A stretch of DNA of 53,147 bases from JBCDCE01 sp039182515 (GTDB taxonomy: Bacteria; Pseudomonadota; Alphaproteobacteria; Rhodobacterales; Rhodobacteraceae), in NCBI GenBank assembly GCA_039182515.1, contig JBCDCE010000025.1:1-53147 (forward strand), written 5' to 3'. The notes under the pieces were generated by a model. The model worked only from the letters and a program-made list of their open reading frames with translations, was not told the origin of the DNA and did not search any database. Positions 41,357-50,567 of this stretch are shown piece by piece; position 1 is the first letter of the stretch; every line of letters starts with the position of its first letter. The translations under genes were made by a program, and so were the position numbers.

Positions 41357-42408
41357 TTACGTTCTAACTTGAAAGGATTGGGCGGCGAGATCCCAAGCTT
41401 TTCTCATTACTGTGGGCAAGTCTGCTGGACGAAAGTCATGTCTTGGAAGAAAAAATCCGCGTTTTGGTTCAGCGTCTGACGTTGCGATCATAACTTTGAG
41501 ACGTAGGTGGAAATGCGTGAATGTATGTCGAGCTTCTTCGGGAAGTTCGCGCCAATCCCCCTCAGTTGGCGGATCTGCTTGCGGATTTTCTGACCAATCT
41601 GAGCAAGGCCACGCCAGCATACCGCCCAAAAGTCCTTTGTCGGGTCGTCGTTCTAGCAAAAAGGCGCCGTCGCTGCGCTGCGCAATATAGGCTATCCCGA
41701 GACGTATTGGTTTGGGCTTTTTAGGCGTTTTCTTTGGTAACTCACTCTGCGTTCCCGCTTTGCGCGCTTCACAATGGCTGTTCCATGGGCAAAAAGCGCA
41801 TGTTGGACTCCGCGGTGTGCAGATTGTTGCTCCAAGGTCCATGACGGCTTGTGCATAGTCGCCGGCTCGTAAGCTTGGAGTGTGACCTGCGGCTTTGTCT
41901 TTCAATTTAGGCTTGGCGCTAGGAAGGGGCGAATGAATGTCATGCAAACGTGCCATAACCCGCTCTACGTTGCCATCCAGTACCGTTTCAGGCTGATCAA
42001 ACGCGATGGATGAAATAGCGGCGGCGGTGTAGGGCCCTACGCCTGGAAGCGTTATGAGCGCCTCATAGGAGTTTGGAAACTCACCACCAGCAGCGTCTAC
42101 GGCGCGGGCGCATTTGAGCAAATTGCGCGCGCGCGCATAGTAGCCAAGCCCAGCCCAGGCCGCCATGACGTCGGCGTCTTTTGCTTGGGCTAGGTCTTTC
42201 ACAGTGGCCAGAGAGAGGTGAATTTCAAAAAGTAGTCTTTTACGGCTGCAACTGTGGTTTGCTGGAGCATGATTTCGGAAAGCCAAACCCTGTATGGATC
42301 GGGTTTGATGCCCTTCGCACGATCTTCGGGCGGCACGCGCCAAGGTAATTTGCGTGCGTGACGGTCGTACCAGTCTAGAAGGTCGTCGGAGAGGGGACGA
42401 TCACACAC
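41357..42408 (-). pseudogene. mutY: Adenine DNA glycosylase MutY, interrupted by a frameshift
   Basis: The protein is split between two frames. The first 65 or so codons (LSDDLLDWYDRHARKLPWR, SEIMLQQTTVAAVKDYFLKFTSLWP) end in a stop; the second frame picks up exactly there as ATVKDLAQ, then AWAGLGYYARARNL, LPGVGPYTAAAISSIAF (HhH), and the 4Fe-4S cluster CTPRSPTCAFCPWNSHC, and an 8-oxoG-sensing Nudix-like C-terminus. One missing base in AGTGGCCA at 42203-42210 (plus strand) accounts for the shift: with one more C it would read W-P-T-V-K-D-L. MutY removes A opposite 8-oxoG. Either a real lesion or a sequencing error. GTG 42408 is taken as start. Confidence 0.85.
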
Positions 42409-42539
42409 TTTTTATGCAACTCATTCTCAAGTAGGTTTGCTCTTGGCTCATACCACGATAACATACAGTGAAATGGAGCACTGGCCAGGCAGGCCATCTT
42501 TGAAGACGCTAAAATTCTTGATTGGAAAGAGCACATAGC

Positions 42540-43064
42540 ATGGCGACCTTTGCGAAGGGCCAAACAAAACGAGCTTCCACGACTCGCGGTTTCAAAACCG
42601 CAAGTGCGCTGGTGCAATCGCGTGTGCGCGGGGCGTCTGAAACCAGAGGCTTCTCCCAATCTCGTGTTTTGACGCATTGGGAAGAAATCGTTGGGACAGA
42701 TCTTGCTGCGATGGCCGTGCCACTGAAGGTGGCGCATGGTCGGCAATTTGGTGCCACGCTCACTTTGCTCACCAATGGTGCTTTCGCGCCATTGTTGCAG
42801 GCCCAACTTCCAAAGATCGAAGAACGGGTGAATGCTGTTTATGGGTATCGTGCAATCTCGAAGATCAAGATCACCCAAACTGCGCCAACCGGCTTTTCGG
42901 AAGGACAGGTTGCGTTTCGCGCACAGCCGAAAGCAGATGTCCCAGTGACCGAAAGCGAACGTGCGGCGGTAACGCAAACCTCGTCGCAGATTGAAAGTTC
43001 AGAACTCCGCCAGGCCCTCCAAAGGCTTGGAGAAAATGTCATGCGCAAAGCGCGATTAAAGTAA
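42540..43064 (+). CDS. DUF721 (DciA-like) protein
   Basis: 174 residues. The N-terminal domain matches DUF721: LVQSRVRG, RVLTHWEEIVGTDLAAMAVPL, GATLTLLTNGAFAPLLQAQLPKIEERVNAVYGY. DciA-type proteins load the replicative helicase DnaB in bacteria lacking DnaC; this alphaproteobacterial branch may share that role but is less studied. The C-terminal third is disordered and ends in helices rich in Arg. Start ATG 42540 with GGAAAG upstream; 6 in-frame codons earlier are also open. Divergent from mutY and 13 bases before the dsbA-like gene. Confidence 0.78.
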   Translation: MATFAKGQTKRASTTRGFKTASALVQSRVRGASETRGFSQSRVLTHWEEIVGTDLAAMAVPLKVAHGRQFGATLTLLTNGAFAPLLQAQLPKIEERVNAVYGYRAISKIKITQTAPTGFSEGQVAFRAQPKADVPVTESERAAVTQTSSQIESSELRQALQRLGENVMRKARLK

Positions 43065-43077
43065 GGAAGCAAGCTTT

Positions 43078-43752
43078 ATGGACAAGCTCAAACTCGTAGG
43101 GGTCTTTGTTGTGGCTTTAGCCATAGGTGGTGCCTATGTCTGGTTCTCCCAGCAGGAGGAAACACCTGCTGAAACTGCACTTGTGGTGTCACCGGACTCT
43201 ACTCCAGATATAACGCCCGACAGCAGCGGTGTTGTCGAAATGGTTTTGGGTGATCCAGATGCGCCTATCACAATGGTGGAGTATGCGTCTTACACCTGTC
43301 CCCACTGCCAGCGGTTTCACACTGCCGCCTTTAAAGACATCAAGCGTGATTACATCGACACCGGCAAAGTGAAATTCATCTACCGTGAGGTTTACTTTGA
43401 CCGCCCAGGCCTCTGGGCCTCCATCGTTGCTCGGTGCGGGGGGGAAATGCGGTTCTTTGGGATCACCGACATGATCTATAAGCAACAAAGCCAATGGGCC
43501 CGGATGTCGGATCCATCGCTTGTCGCGGAAGAGCTGCGCAAAATTGGACGCACAGCGGGTATGAATGACGAACAGCTCGATGCCTGCTTGAGCGATGAGG
43601 CCAAAGCGAAGACACTTGTTGAATGGTTTGAAACCAATGCCCAGCGCGATGGCATAACATCCACGCCGAGCTTCCTGATCGACGGGCAAAAATACAGCAA
43701 CATGAATTATGCGAGCTTTAAAGAAATCTTCGACCAAAAGCTCGGCGGCTGA
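43078..43752 (+). CDS. DsbA-family thiol-disulfide oxidoreductase
   Basis: 224 residues. N-terminal membrane anchor or uncleaved signal (LKLVGVFVVALAIGGAYVWF), a short Thr/Ser/Pro-rich linker, then a thioredoxin fold with the active site CPHC in YASYTCPHCQRFH, a helical insertion, and a cis-proline in GITSTPSFLIDG. It would make or shuffle disulfides in the periplasm. DsbA proteins with a CPHC centre are oxidants. TAAGGAAG precedes the ATG. The pairing DUF721-dsbA is common in roseobacters in my recollection. A C-terminal cysteine (DACLSD) is also present. Confidence 0.88.
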   Translation: MDKLKLVGVFVVALAIGGAYVWFSQQEETPAETALVVSPDSTPDITPDSSGVVEMVLGDPDAPITMVEYASYTCPHCQRFHTAAFKDIKRDYIDTGKVKFIYREVYFDRPGLWASIVARCGGEMRFFGITDMIYKQQSQWARMSDPSLVAEELRKIGRTAGMNDEQLDACLSDEAKAKTLVEWFETNAQRDGITSTPSFLIDGQKYSNMNYASFKEIFDQKLGG

Positions 43753-43763
43753 ATTTCGAAACT

Positions 43764-44756
43764 CTAGAGTCCCAAGGGGGCCAAAACCGCGTTCAAGTCA
43801 TTGGGCGCGGTAAATTTTAAGCGCACCGGAACAACCAAGACCGTCGCGCGCATGTCTCTTGGGAGTCGTACTGCATCTTTCTCTGTTGTGACGAGTTGGG
43901 CCCCTTTCTTTCGCGCGTCCTCCTTGAGGCGGGTCATCAAGGCGGGGGTCAGTGGCTGATGATCTCCCAAGGCAACTGACCGTTTGATATCTGTGCCGAG
44001 GCCTTTGAGAGTTTGGAAAAATTGCTCAGGGTTGCCTATGCCCGCAAATGCGATGCATGGCATATTCTGCCAAGGCATGCCTGTGGGCAGGACTTCAAAC
44101 TCTGCCATCAATCTTGGACAAGCGGCTGGTAATGGCCATGTGTTCGAGAAGGCCTCTTGATCTATTTCAGGACCAATCGAGACAACCGCGTCTGCGCGTG
44201 CGAGCCCCAGATTTACAGGTTCTCTGAGGGGACCTGCGGGTATAACGCGCCCGTTTCCAAACCCGCGTTTGGCGTTCACAATCACGAGGTTTAGGTCTTT
44301 ATGAAGCGTTTGGTTTTGAAAGCCGTCGTCGAGGATCAAAACTGACGCATTGGTGGCTTCAGCCAATCGTGCGGTTTCGCCTCGGTCCCGGCCCACGAAG
44401 CACGGTAGGCTTTCTGCGATTAATCGCGGCTCATCTCCAACCTCCTGGGCAGTATGTTCGGGGCGTACTTGTGTGGCAGTTGTGAGTGTTCCCCCATGAC
44501 CGCGTGAAAGTACGGCTGGTTCGAAGCCTTTGCCCTTAAGATGTGCCGCGAGTGCCAAAACGGTTGGTGTTTTACCGGTGCCGCCGGCATTGAGATTGCC
44601 GACGCAGATAACGGGTAGTTTTGAGCGATATCCCGCGGGTTTTGCGACCCGCACGGCAGTGGCTTTGGCATATGTCCAGGAAAGTGGCGCAAGCGCGTGG
44701 GCAAAAAAACCAGGCTGGTCTGGTGGATTTTGCCAAAACCTCGGGGCCTGCATCAT
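43764..44756 (-). CDS. lpxK: Tetraacyldisaccharide 4'-kinase
   Basis: 330 residues. N-terminal helix of LpxK (WQNPPDQPGFFAHALAPLS), the Walker A site NLNAGGTGKTP, LSRGHGG and the Walker-B-like ILDDGFQNQ are all present. The enzyme adds the 4'-phosphate to the lipid A precursor at the inner face of the cytoplasmic membrane. It overlaps the waaA stop by ATGA. Together with the Kdo-transferase-like gene it forms the usual alphaproteobacterial lipid A pair. Confidence 0.93.
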   Translation of the reverse strand: MMQAPRFWQNPPDQPGFFAHALAPLSWTYAKATAVRVAKPAGYRSKLPVICVGNLNAGGTGKTPTVLALAAHLKGKGFEPAVLSRGHGGTLTTATQVRPEHTAQEVGDEPRLIAESLPCFVGRDRGETARLAEATNASVLILDDGFQNQTLHKDLNLVIVNAKRGFGNGRVIPAGPLREPVNLGLARADAVVSIGPEIDQEAFSNTWPLPAACPRLMAEFEVLPTGMPWQNMPCIAFAGIGNPEQFFQTLKGLGTDIKRSVALGDHQPLTPALMTRLKEDARKKGAQLVTTEKDAVRLPRDMRATVLVVPVRLKFTAPNDLNAVLAPLGL

Positions 44757-45838
44757 AGCGCCTCGCGTTGATCGAGAGCGTTGTGAATGTCCTGGACGAG
44801 TTGATCCGTCATTTCCGCCGAAGACGTCAGCAAATCCCAGGCGCGGTGCGCTAATTCTGCCGCATGATGCGGAGCCAGCACTTTTTGGACTGTTTCAATC
44901 ACATCATTACTCGTAGCGACTTGGCAAGAGCACCGGGCTGAAAACAGAAGCGAAAACGCTGCGGTATACGCACCATAGAAAGGCCCGTGGATCAGCGTAG
45001 AGCCTAAAAGCGCTGTTTCCAGTGGGTCGTTCAAGGCGCCTTGCGGGCTAAGCGAGCCACCTACAAAAGACACCGAACAAAGCCGTGACCATAGCGGCAA
45101 AGGGTCCATTTCATTTACCAAAAGCACTTCGGTGCGTTCTGAGAACTTATCTGAACCAAGAGTCGTTTCGGTAACCCAACTGTCTTCTTTCAACAAACGC
45201 TCCGCTTGCTTGATAGACAAGTCCTTTTGAGGGACCACAACCATCAAAAGCCTTACACCACGACGTAGAATTTGCCGATGTGCGCGGGCCAAGAGTGTAA
45301 GTTCATCCAAAGTAACGCCGGCCAGAAGCCACATCGGTCGTCCAGAAAGAGATTTACTGAGCGCCAAGAAGCGCGCTTCGTCGCAACTTGGCGCACGAGG
45401 TGTTGGAATAATCTCGCCGCTGTCGACTAGGGCCGTTTCTGAAACCTTCAATCTACGGGCAAGATCCACCGCGCGGTGGGTTGCGCAATAGACTTTGTCC
45501 ATTTTGCCCAAGGCCACACGCGCTTGGCGATTGCGGATGCGCCGCGTGAGCGGCTCGAGCCGCGTTCCGCTCATGTTGATGGCGAACTGAGGGATATTGG
45601 CTGTTGCAAATGCGTTGGCTTGGCTTGGGTCGATTGGGCAATCCCACCACAAAACGAGATCCGCGTTTTGAGGCCCCATCTGACCACTCGTGGATTTGTT
45701 GAGCCAACCCCGCGCGTTTTGTGAAGGGTCAATCGTCTCGAGCTTTAGGGTCATAGGCCCACGTTCCGCTTCTAGCGCCGCAAACACGCGTGTCACAGCT
45801 GCCTCAGCGGTAGGTGTCTGCACAAAGGCTGACACCAC
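44753..45838 (-). CDS. waaA: 3-deoxy-D-manno-octulosonic acid transferase-like protein (WaaA), unusual 5' end
   Basis: 361 residues from GTG 45838. Recognised from the GT30 C-terminal domain (WLLAGVTLDELTLLARAHRQ, LLMVVVPQKDLS, YVGGS-like VSFVGGSLSPQGALNDPLETALLGS, HGPFYGAY) and from its place upstream of lpxK. Other WaaA proteins are about 420 residues with an N-terminal membrane anchor; here the N-terminal domain is short. The frame stays open upstream to TAA 45889-45887 and still reads like protein (IVGAQINDCEVV), and AAGGGG at 45881-45876 lies 7 bases before an ATA at 45868, so translation may start at that non-standard codon. It adds Kdo to lipid IVA. Confidence 0.78.
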   Translation of the reverse strand: MVSAFVQTPTAEAAVTRVFAALEAERGPMTLKLETIDPSQNARGWLNKSTSGQMGPQNADLVLWWDCPIDPSQANAFATANIPQFAINMSGTRLEPLTRRIRNRQARVALGKMDKVYCATHRAVDLARRLKVSETALVDSGEIIPTPRAPSCDEARFLALSKSLSGRPMWLLAGVTLDELTLLARAHRQILRRGVRLLMVVVPQKDLSIKQAERLLKEDSWVTETTLGSDKFSERTEVLLVNEMDPLPLWSRLCSVSFVGGSLSPQGALNDPLETALLGSTLIHGPFYGAYTAAFSLLFSARCSCQVATSNDVIETVQKVLAPHHAAELAHRAWDLLTSSAEMTDQLVQDIHNALDQREAL

Positions 45839-45898
45839 TTCGCAATCATTGATCTGCGCGCCTACTATGGTGTCGCCCCTTTTTGGTTAAGCTGCTTA

Positions 45899-46144
45899 CT
45901 ATTCGCCCAGTTCCCCCGTTGGCGATGCGGGCTGTTCTTCGTCACGCAAGCGGTGCAGATGCGCAATGTAGTAACGCATATGTGCGTTGTCGACGGTGCG
46001 TTGAGCTTCCGCCTTCCAGGCATTGTAAGCGTCGTTGTAGGTGGGGAAAATCCCTACGATATGTAGATCGTTCACGTCTTTGAAAACATTTTTAGACGGA
46101 TCAACGAGTTCGCCACCAAAAACCAAGTGTAGACGTTGTGTCAT
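45899..46144 (-). CDS. DUF4170 protein
   Basis: 81 residues from ATG 46144 (GGAGCC upstream; an 11-codon open extension is ignored). RLHLVFGGELVDP, FKDVNDLHIVGIFPTY, AYNAWKAEAQRTVDNAHMRYYIAHLHRL are the conserved parts of DUF4170, a small alphaproteobacterial family of unknown role that regularly lies beside lipid A genes. No signal or membrane segment. It stands between the CysQ-like and waaA genes on the same strand. Confidence 0.88.
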   Translation of the reverse strand: MTQRLHLVFGGELVDPSKNVFKDVNDLHIVGIFPTYNDAYNAWKAEAQRTVDNAHMRYYIAHLHRLRDEEQPASPTGELGE

Positions 46145-46222
46145 GAGACGGGCTCCAAAACGAATTAACTGTGCCAAAGTCTAGTGTGCTGAAAACCCGA
46201 GGTAAATGACCTTAGCTTTTCC

Positions 46223-46996
46223 TTAGGCGAGAGCTGCCTGGAGTTGGGTGACCAAGCCTTCGTTGCCAGCCAAAAGCCCATCAATAGTCGGATATGGATT
46301 GTTCAGCACTGGCTTCTGGCCTTGGCGCGTCAGCGATTTGCCTCCGGCTTCGGAAATCATCAATAGCCCCGCTGCGATGTCCCATTCCCAGGTTGGGCGG
46401 AGTGTTAGCATGGCTTCAAATCTACCCTCAGCTACGAGGCACATGCGGTAGGCGAGCGATGAGCGAAAGGCTTGCTCGACGGGGGGGACGCCCTGTTGCC
46501 AAAGCTCAGCCCGAAAGTTTGATTTGTTGGCCAAGACCTTTGCGCCTTTGACCTGCATGTTCGGATGGACCTGCATCGCATCGCCGTTCAGGCGCGCGCC
46601 TTTGCCCCGTTGAGCCGTGTAGAGTTTGTCCATCATGGGCAGGTAAACAACAGCCGCAACCGGCTGGCCATTTTCTACAATGGCCAAAGAGTGCGACCAA
46701 GAGCGCGAGCCTTCGATAAAGGCGCGCGTGCCGTCAATTGGATCGATCGTGAAAATCCGCGTTTGATCCAGTCGTTCTGCGCCGTCAGCGCTTTCCTCAG
46801 AAAGCCATCCGTAGTCGGGCCGCGCGTCGCGCAGGGTTTGCTCGAGCATTTCATTTACGGCGAGATCGGCTTCGGTAACGGGGCCTGCGCCCGCGTCTTT
46901 CTCCCATGTTTTGGGGTTTTCTTGGAAAAATCCGCGCGCGATTTTACCTGCTTCCAGCGCTGCCTCTGTTAGAAGATCGAGATCAGGCGCCTGCAA
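46223..46996 (-). CDS. Inositol-monophosphatase-family phosphatase (CysQ-like)
   Basis: 257 residues with the lithium-sensitive phosphatase motifs: GPVTEADLAVNEML, WLSEESAD (metal Glu), TIDPIDGTRAFIEG (DPIDGT) and EWDIAAGLLMISEAGG (WDxAAG). It can be an inositol monophosphatase or a 3'(2'),5'-bisphosphate nucleotidase (CysQ), which recycles PAP from sulfate assimilation; the GTRAFIEG form and place beside the lipid A genes are the common alphaproteobacterial CysQ/SuhB-like case. I cannot separate these reliably. It overlaps the end of the PmbA gene by 14 bases. Confidence 0.82.
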   Translation of the reverse strand: MQAPDLDLLTEAALEAGKIARGFFQENPKTWEKDAGAGPVTEADLAVNEMLEQTLRDARPDYGWLSEESADGAERLDQTRIFTIDPIDGTRAFIEGSRSWSHSLAIVENGQPVAAVVYLPMMDKLYTAQRGKGARLNGDAMQVHPNMQVKGAKVLANKSNFRAELWQQGVPPVEQAFRSSLAYRMCLVAEGRFEAMLTLRPTWEWDIAAGLLMISEAGGKSLTRQGQKPVLNNPYPTIDGLLAGNEGLVTQLQAALA

Positions 46997-48326
46997 TCGT
47001 CAGCCCTTCTACTATTAACGACGGAACGACACGGCTCAAATGAAGACGGGCATCATTGGCAGGCGTCACAGTGCGCAACATCTCAATAAGGTTCCCGGCG
47101 ATTGTGCACTCGTTCACAGGGTAAGTTATCTCCCCGTTTTCAACCCAAAAACCCGATGCACCTCTGGAGTAATCGCCGGTGTTGGGGTTGATCGTTGCGC
47201 CAATAAGCCCGGTGACCAACAGTCCTGTTCCCATGTTGTCTAAGAGTTCCGCGCGGCTTTGGGTGCCTTGGCTTAAAGCTACGTTTGAAATGCCGGGGTT
47301 TGGCGGACCACTCGTCCCGCGCTGTGCGTTGGCAGTGCTTGGGATGCCCAGTTTGCGGCTGGTGGCCAAATCCAGGGTCCAGGATTGCAAAACGCCATTT
47401 TCGACGATGAGCCGTGGGCGTGTCGGCAGACCTTCTGCATCAAACAAGCGCGAACCCGAGACACGCGGACGATGTGGGTTCGCTTCTAGGGACAAGGTCT
47501 CTGGCAATACTTGGGTGCCCATAGCATCCAGAAGCCAGCTGTTGCCGCGCGCAATTGCTGCCCCATTGATCGCGGCCAAGAGATGCGCGATGAGGCTTGA
47601 AGAAATTCTTTCATCAAAGACCACAGGGTAGCTTCCGCTTGGAGGCTTTTTCGCGCCAGTTCTTTCGACCGCGCGCGTGCCGGCCAGTATGCCTATGTCT
47701 TCTGGGCTGCGGAGATCTTGGAGAAACACACGGTAGTCGCCATCATATTCTCGCTCCATCTCAAGCCCCTCACCGGCGATCGCTACGCAAGAAATCATGC
47801 TGTCATTGCGCTGGTAACCTGCCGAAAAACCATTAGTGGCTGCGAGATGTAGGTGGCTATGGGTTTGCGCTGCACTTGCGCCTTGCGTTTGACTAACACC
47901 GTCAATCGTTAAGGCGGCAGCTTCAGATCGGCTTGCAAGCTCTTGCAGGTTTCGAGCTGAAAGCGGTTTGGCATCGTCGTAGATTTCGAGTGCTGTCATA
48001 TCTGTCCGCTCTGCCAGCTGGTCAGGATCTGCAAGACCTGCATAGGGATCTACAGGTGCGTCTTTGGCCATGGCCACAGCACGCTCCGCCATTTGGGATA
48101 GGGTATCGGGAGAGATATCTGAAATCGATACACTGGCTTGTTGTTGGCCGACAAAAACGCGCAAACCTAGATCAAGTTCTTCGGTGCGTTCGGCACGTTC
48201 TAACTTGCCTGCGCGGACGTCGATATTGGTGGAGGTTGCTTGCACAACCAAGGCATCGGCGGCATCGGCTCCAGCAGCTTTGGCGGCAGAAAGGAGAGCG
48301 TGGCTTAGATCTTCGGGCGTTTGCAT
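46983..48326 (-). CDS. pmbA: TldD/PmbA-family metalloprotease-like protein (PmbA/TldE branch)
   Basis: 447 residues. N-terminal LGLRVFVGQQQASVSISDIS, middle GSYPVVFDERISSSLIAHLL, and the C-terminal FDAEGLPTRPRLIVENGVLQSW and GDYSRGASGFWVENGEI belong to the family. This branch is the PmbA/TldE partner without the HExxxH zinc site of TldD; no such motif is seen. The TldD-TldE complex degrades unfolded small peptides and matures some RiPP products. Its TldD partner is not in the window. First gene of the minus-strand unit ending in lpxK. Weak ribosome site. Confidence 0.88.
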   Translation of the reverse strand: MQTPEDLSHALLSAAKAAGADAADALVVQATSTNIDVRAGKLERAERTEELDLGLRVFVGQQQASVSISDISPDTLSQMAERAVAMAKDAPVDPYAGLADPDQLAERTDMTALEIYDDAKPLSARNLQELASRSEAAALTIDGVSQTQGASAAQTHSHLHLAATNGFSAGYQRNDSMISCVAIAGEGLEMEREYDGDYRVFLQDLRSPEDIGILAGTRAVERTGAKKPPSGSYPVVFDERISSSLIAHLLAAINGAAIARGNSWLLDAMGTQVLPETLSLEANPHRPRVSGSRLFDAEGLPTRPRLIVENGVLQSWTLDLATSRKLGIPSTANAQRGTSGPPNPGISNVALSQGTQSRAELLDNMGTGLLVTGLIGATINPNTGDYSRGASGFWVENGEITYPVNECTIAGNLIEMLRTVTPANDARLHLSRVVPSLIVEGLTIAGA

Positions 48327-48459
48327 AGACGGTCTTTCATGTCGTGTGTGCAGGGCTTAGCCTAGCTCAGCAACCATGGCCAGCTTGAGGCTTGTCAAAA
48401 GGTCAAATGGTTGCCAGCCACGCGCTGTCAAATCGGTTTGTGCAAGGGAGGGTCTCAAA

Positions 48460-49212
48460 ATGGCGGACATGAATGGGAAAGTTGTGCTTATAACGGGCGC
48501 GAGCCGAGGTATTGGGGCGCAGACTGCGCGGGTTTTCGCAGATGCGGGTGCTCGGGTTGTGCTTTTGGCGCGTAGCGAAGATGCGATTGCGACCCTTGCA
48601 CAAGAGATTGGCAGCGCTGCTTTGGCTATAGTCTGCGACGTGAGCGATGCGGAGGCGGTCAAAGCGGCTGTTGCCAAAACAGAGGCAAGTTTTGGCCCGG
48701 TGGATGTTTTGATCAACAACGCTGGCGTGATCGAGCCGATCTCTCATTTGTCAGAGGCGAACTACGAGACTTGGTCAAAGATCATTGATATCAATCTCAA
48801 AGCCGTTTTTTACGGGATGCGCGCTGTGTTGCCGAGCATGATCGCACGCGGCTCAGGCAGCATTCTGACCATCAGCTCGGGTGCGGCTCATGGACCTGTG
48901 GAGGCTTGGTCGCACTATTGCGCCTCAAAAGCGGCGGTAAACATGCTGACGCGCTGTGTAGACAAAGAGAACCGAGCCGATGGTATCCGTGCCATTGGCC
49001 TTTCTCCCGGAACGGTCGCCACTGAAATGCAGCGCGAGATCAAAGCCAGTGGCATAAACCCTGTGAGCCAATTGGATTGGGATGTTCATATTCCGGCGGA
49101 TTGGCCCGCTAAGTGTTTGTTATGGATGTGTGGCCCTGAGGCAGATCCATTTTTAGGCGGTGAAATTTCTTTGAGAGACGAAGATATCCGACGTTCGGTG
49201 GGTTTGATTTGA
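48460..49212 (+). CDS. Short-chain dehydrogenase/reductase
   Basis: 250 residues. VVLITGASRGIGAQTARVF, NNAGVIEPI, catalytic Ser in ILTISSGAA, YCASK and PGTVATEMQ are classical SDR motifs. GGGAGGG stands before ATG 48460; the longer open frame from 48376 lacks one. Overlaps the enoyl-CoA hydratase by 4 bases. The substrate is not visible; a 3-oxoacyl or hydroxy-acid reductase is likely. Not the FabG of the fatty-acid synthase cluster, judging by context. Confidence 0.87.
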   Translation: MADMNGKVVLITGASRGIGAQTARVFADAGARVVLLARSEDAIATLAQEIGSAALAIVCDVSDAEAVKAAVAKTEASFGPVDVLINNAGVIEPISHLSEANYETWSKIIDINLKAVFYGMRAVLPSMIARGSGSILTISSGAAHGPVEAWSHYCASKAAVNMLTRCVDKENRADGIRAIGLSPGTVATEMQREIKASGINPVSQLDWDVHIPADWPAKCLLWMCGPEADPFLGGEISLRDEDIRRSVGLI

Positions 49213-49832
49213 TTAAGCTTGAGGTCACGGGAGATCTTTGGATCGCAACACTTGTGCGTCCTGAAAAGGCAAATGCGCTGACGTTAGAGATGCTGCGCGA
49301 GTTGGCCGATATTGCGCGCAGGGCTCAGGATGCAAAAGCGCTCATCTTAACGGGGGAAGGCAAGGCGTTCAGTGCGGGCATGGATCTGAAAGCCGCAAAA
49401 GATGGGTTGGCGACAGATCCGGTTTGGGAAGAGCTTTCCAGTGCTTTGGCCGCGTTGCCAGGCTTCACCATTGCCGCGCTCAACGGAACCGTTGCTGGCG
49501 GGGCCATGGGGATGGTTTTGGCCTGCGATCTTCGTGTCGCGTCACCGCAAGCAAAGGTCTTTTACCCTGTTATGAAGCTTGGGTTTCTGCCGCAACCTTC
49601 TGATCCAGGCCGATTGGCTGGTTTGGTTGGTCCTGCGCGCGCGAGATTGATTTTAATGGGGGGTGCAAAACTGGCGGCAGAGGAAGCTGAGCGTTACGGT
49701 CTTTTCGATAGGATCTCATCGACGCCGCTCGAGACGGCTTTGGAACTCGCACAAGATGTTTTGGGCGCTGATCGCTCCCATGGCACCGCGATCAAACAGA
49801 TGATTTCCGCTGGTGATCGGATGAAGCCTTAG
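49209..49832 (+). CDS. Enoyl-CoA hydratase/isomerase family protein, short form
   Basis: 207 residues, starting at TTG 49209 that overlaps the SDR stop. Crotonase oxyanion-hole stretches GEGKAFSAGMDLKAA and ALNGTVAGGAMGMVLACDLRVAS are clear. Normal members have about 255-260 residues; the C-terminal trimerisation helices are shortened here, so it may be a truncated but stable form. It converges on and overlaps the RraA-like gene by 4 bases. Substrate not known; coupled expression with the SDR suggests one acyl-CoA route. Confidence 0.8.
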   Translation: MIKLEVTGDLWIATLVRPEKANALTLEMLRELADIARRAQDAKALILTGEGKAFSAGMDLKAAKDGLATDPVWEELSSALAALPGFTIAALNGTVAGGAMGMVLACDLRVASPQAKVFYPVMKLGFLPQPSDPGRLAGLVGPARARLILMGGAKLAAEEAERYGLFDRISSTPLETALELAQDVLGADRSHGTAIKQMISAGDRMKP

Positions 49833-50521
49833 TCCCTGTAATCTACTTCCTCACTCTCCATCAGCTCCAATATGGCTTGCGGGACTTTTAGCCCCGCAGC
49901 CACTTCGGCATCGAGCTCGGTTTCCAAGCGCTTCACGTTTTCTAACGCGGCAAGCACTTGGTCAATCTGGGCGAAGGGCACCACAACAACGCCGTCACGA
50001 TCCGCAACGATCATGTCTCCACTGGAAATGGCTTGCCCGCCCAAGGATATGGGAAAGCCGATTTTGCCAGGCCCTTTGCTGAAAGGGGAGCCTGGGTTCA
50101 GCCCGGTGCACCAGCAGGGCAGGCCAACCGCTTTGATGCCTTCAAAATCGCGCATTGGGCCGTCCGTCACAAAGCCAATTGCCCCGCAGTTTTTCATCAT
50201 TCCGGTGACGCGATCTCCGGCTGCCGCGCAGCCTTGGTGTGCCTCGACGCTGCTGATCACTATGTCGCCGGGTGTGATGCATGTAAGAGCGCCGAGCGTC
50301 GCCAAGATATCGGCCGGCCCGTTTTCCACCGTGAGCGCTGGTCCATAAATCGTCCTGGCATTTGTGGGATCTAAAGGCGCGATATGTGTTTGTAAGGCGC
50401 CCGCACCGTGCATCGCATCAACAACAAATCCCGTTTGCACATCTTTGAAGGCTTCGATTTGCTCGGCTGTGGGGCGATTGCGCTTGTTTTTGACAGTTAA
50501 CTGTTTGGGCTCTTCGATCAT
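49829..50521 (-). CDS. RraA/HMG-aldolase-family protein
   Basis: 230 residues. FVVDAMHGAGAL, GPALTVENGPADILATLGALTCITPGDIVI and FVTDGPMRDFEGIKAVG (the conserved Arg and Asp of the metal site) and MIVADRDGVVVVPF mark the family, which holds CHA/HMG aldolases, oxaloacetate decarboxylases and RNase E inhibitor homologues. GGAG precedes ATG 50521. It is more distant from the pathway LigK at 12199-12891 and stands alone; aldolase or decarboxylase activity is likely but the substrate open. Confidence 0.8.
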   Translation of the reverse strand: MIEEPKQLTVKNKRNRPTAEQIEAFKDVQTGFVVDAMHGAGALQTHIAPLDPTNARTIYGPALTVENGPADILATLGALTCITPGDIVISSVEAHQGCAAAGDRVTGMMKNCGAIGFVTDGPMRDFEGIKAVGLPCWCTGLNPGSPFSKGPGKIGFPISLGGQAISSGDMIVADRDGVVVVPFAQIDQVLAALENVKRLETELDAEVAAGLKVPQAILELMESEEVDYRD

Positions 50522-50567
50522 GGCGCTCTCCAATTCTGTCCATAGGACCGCAGATTACCAAAAGCGT

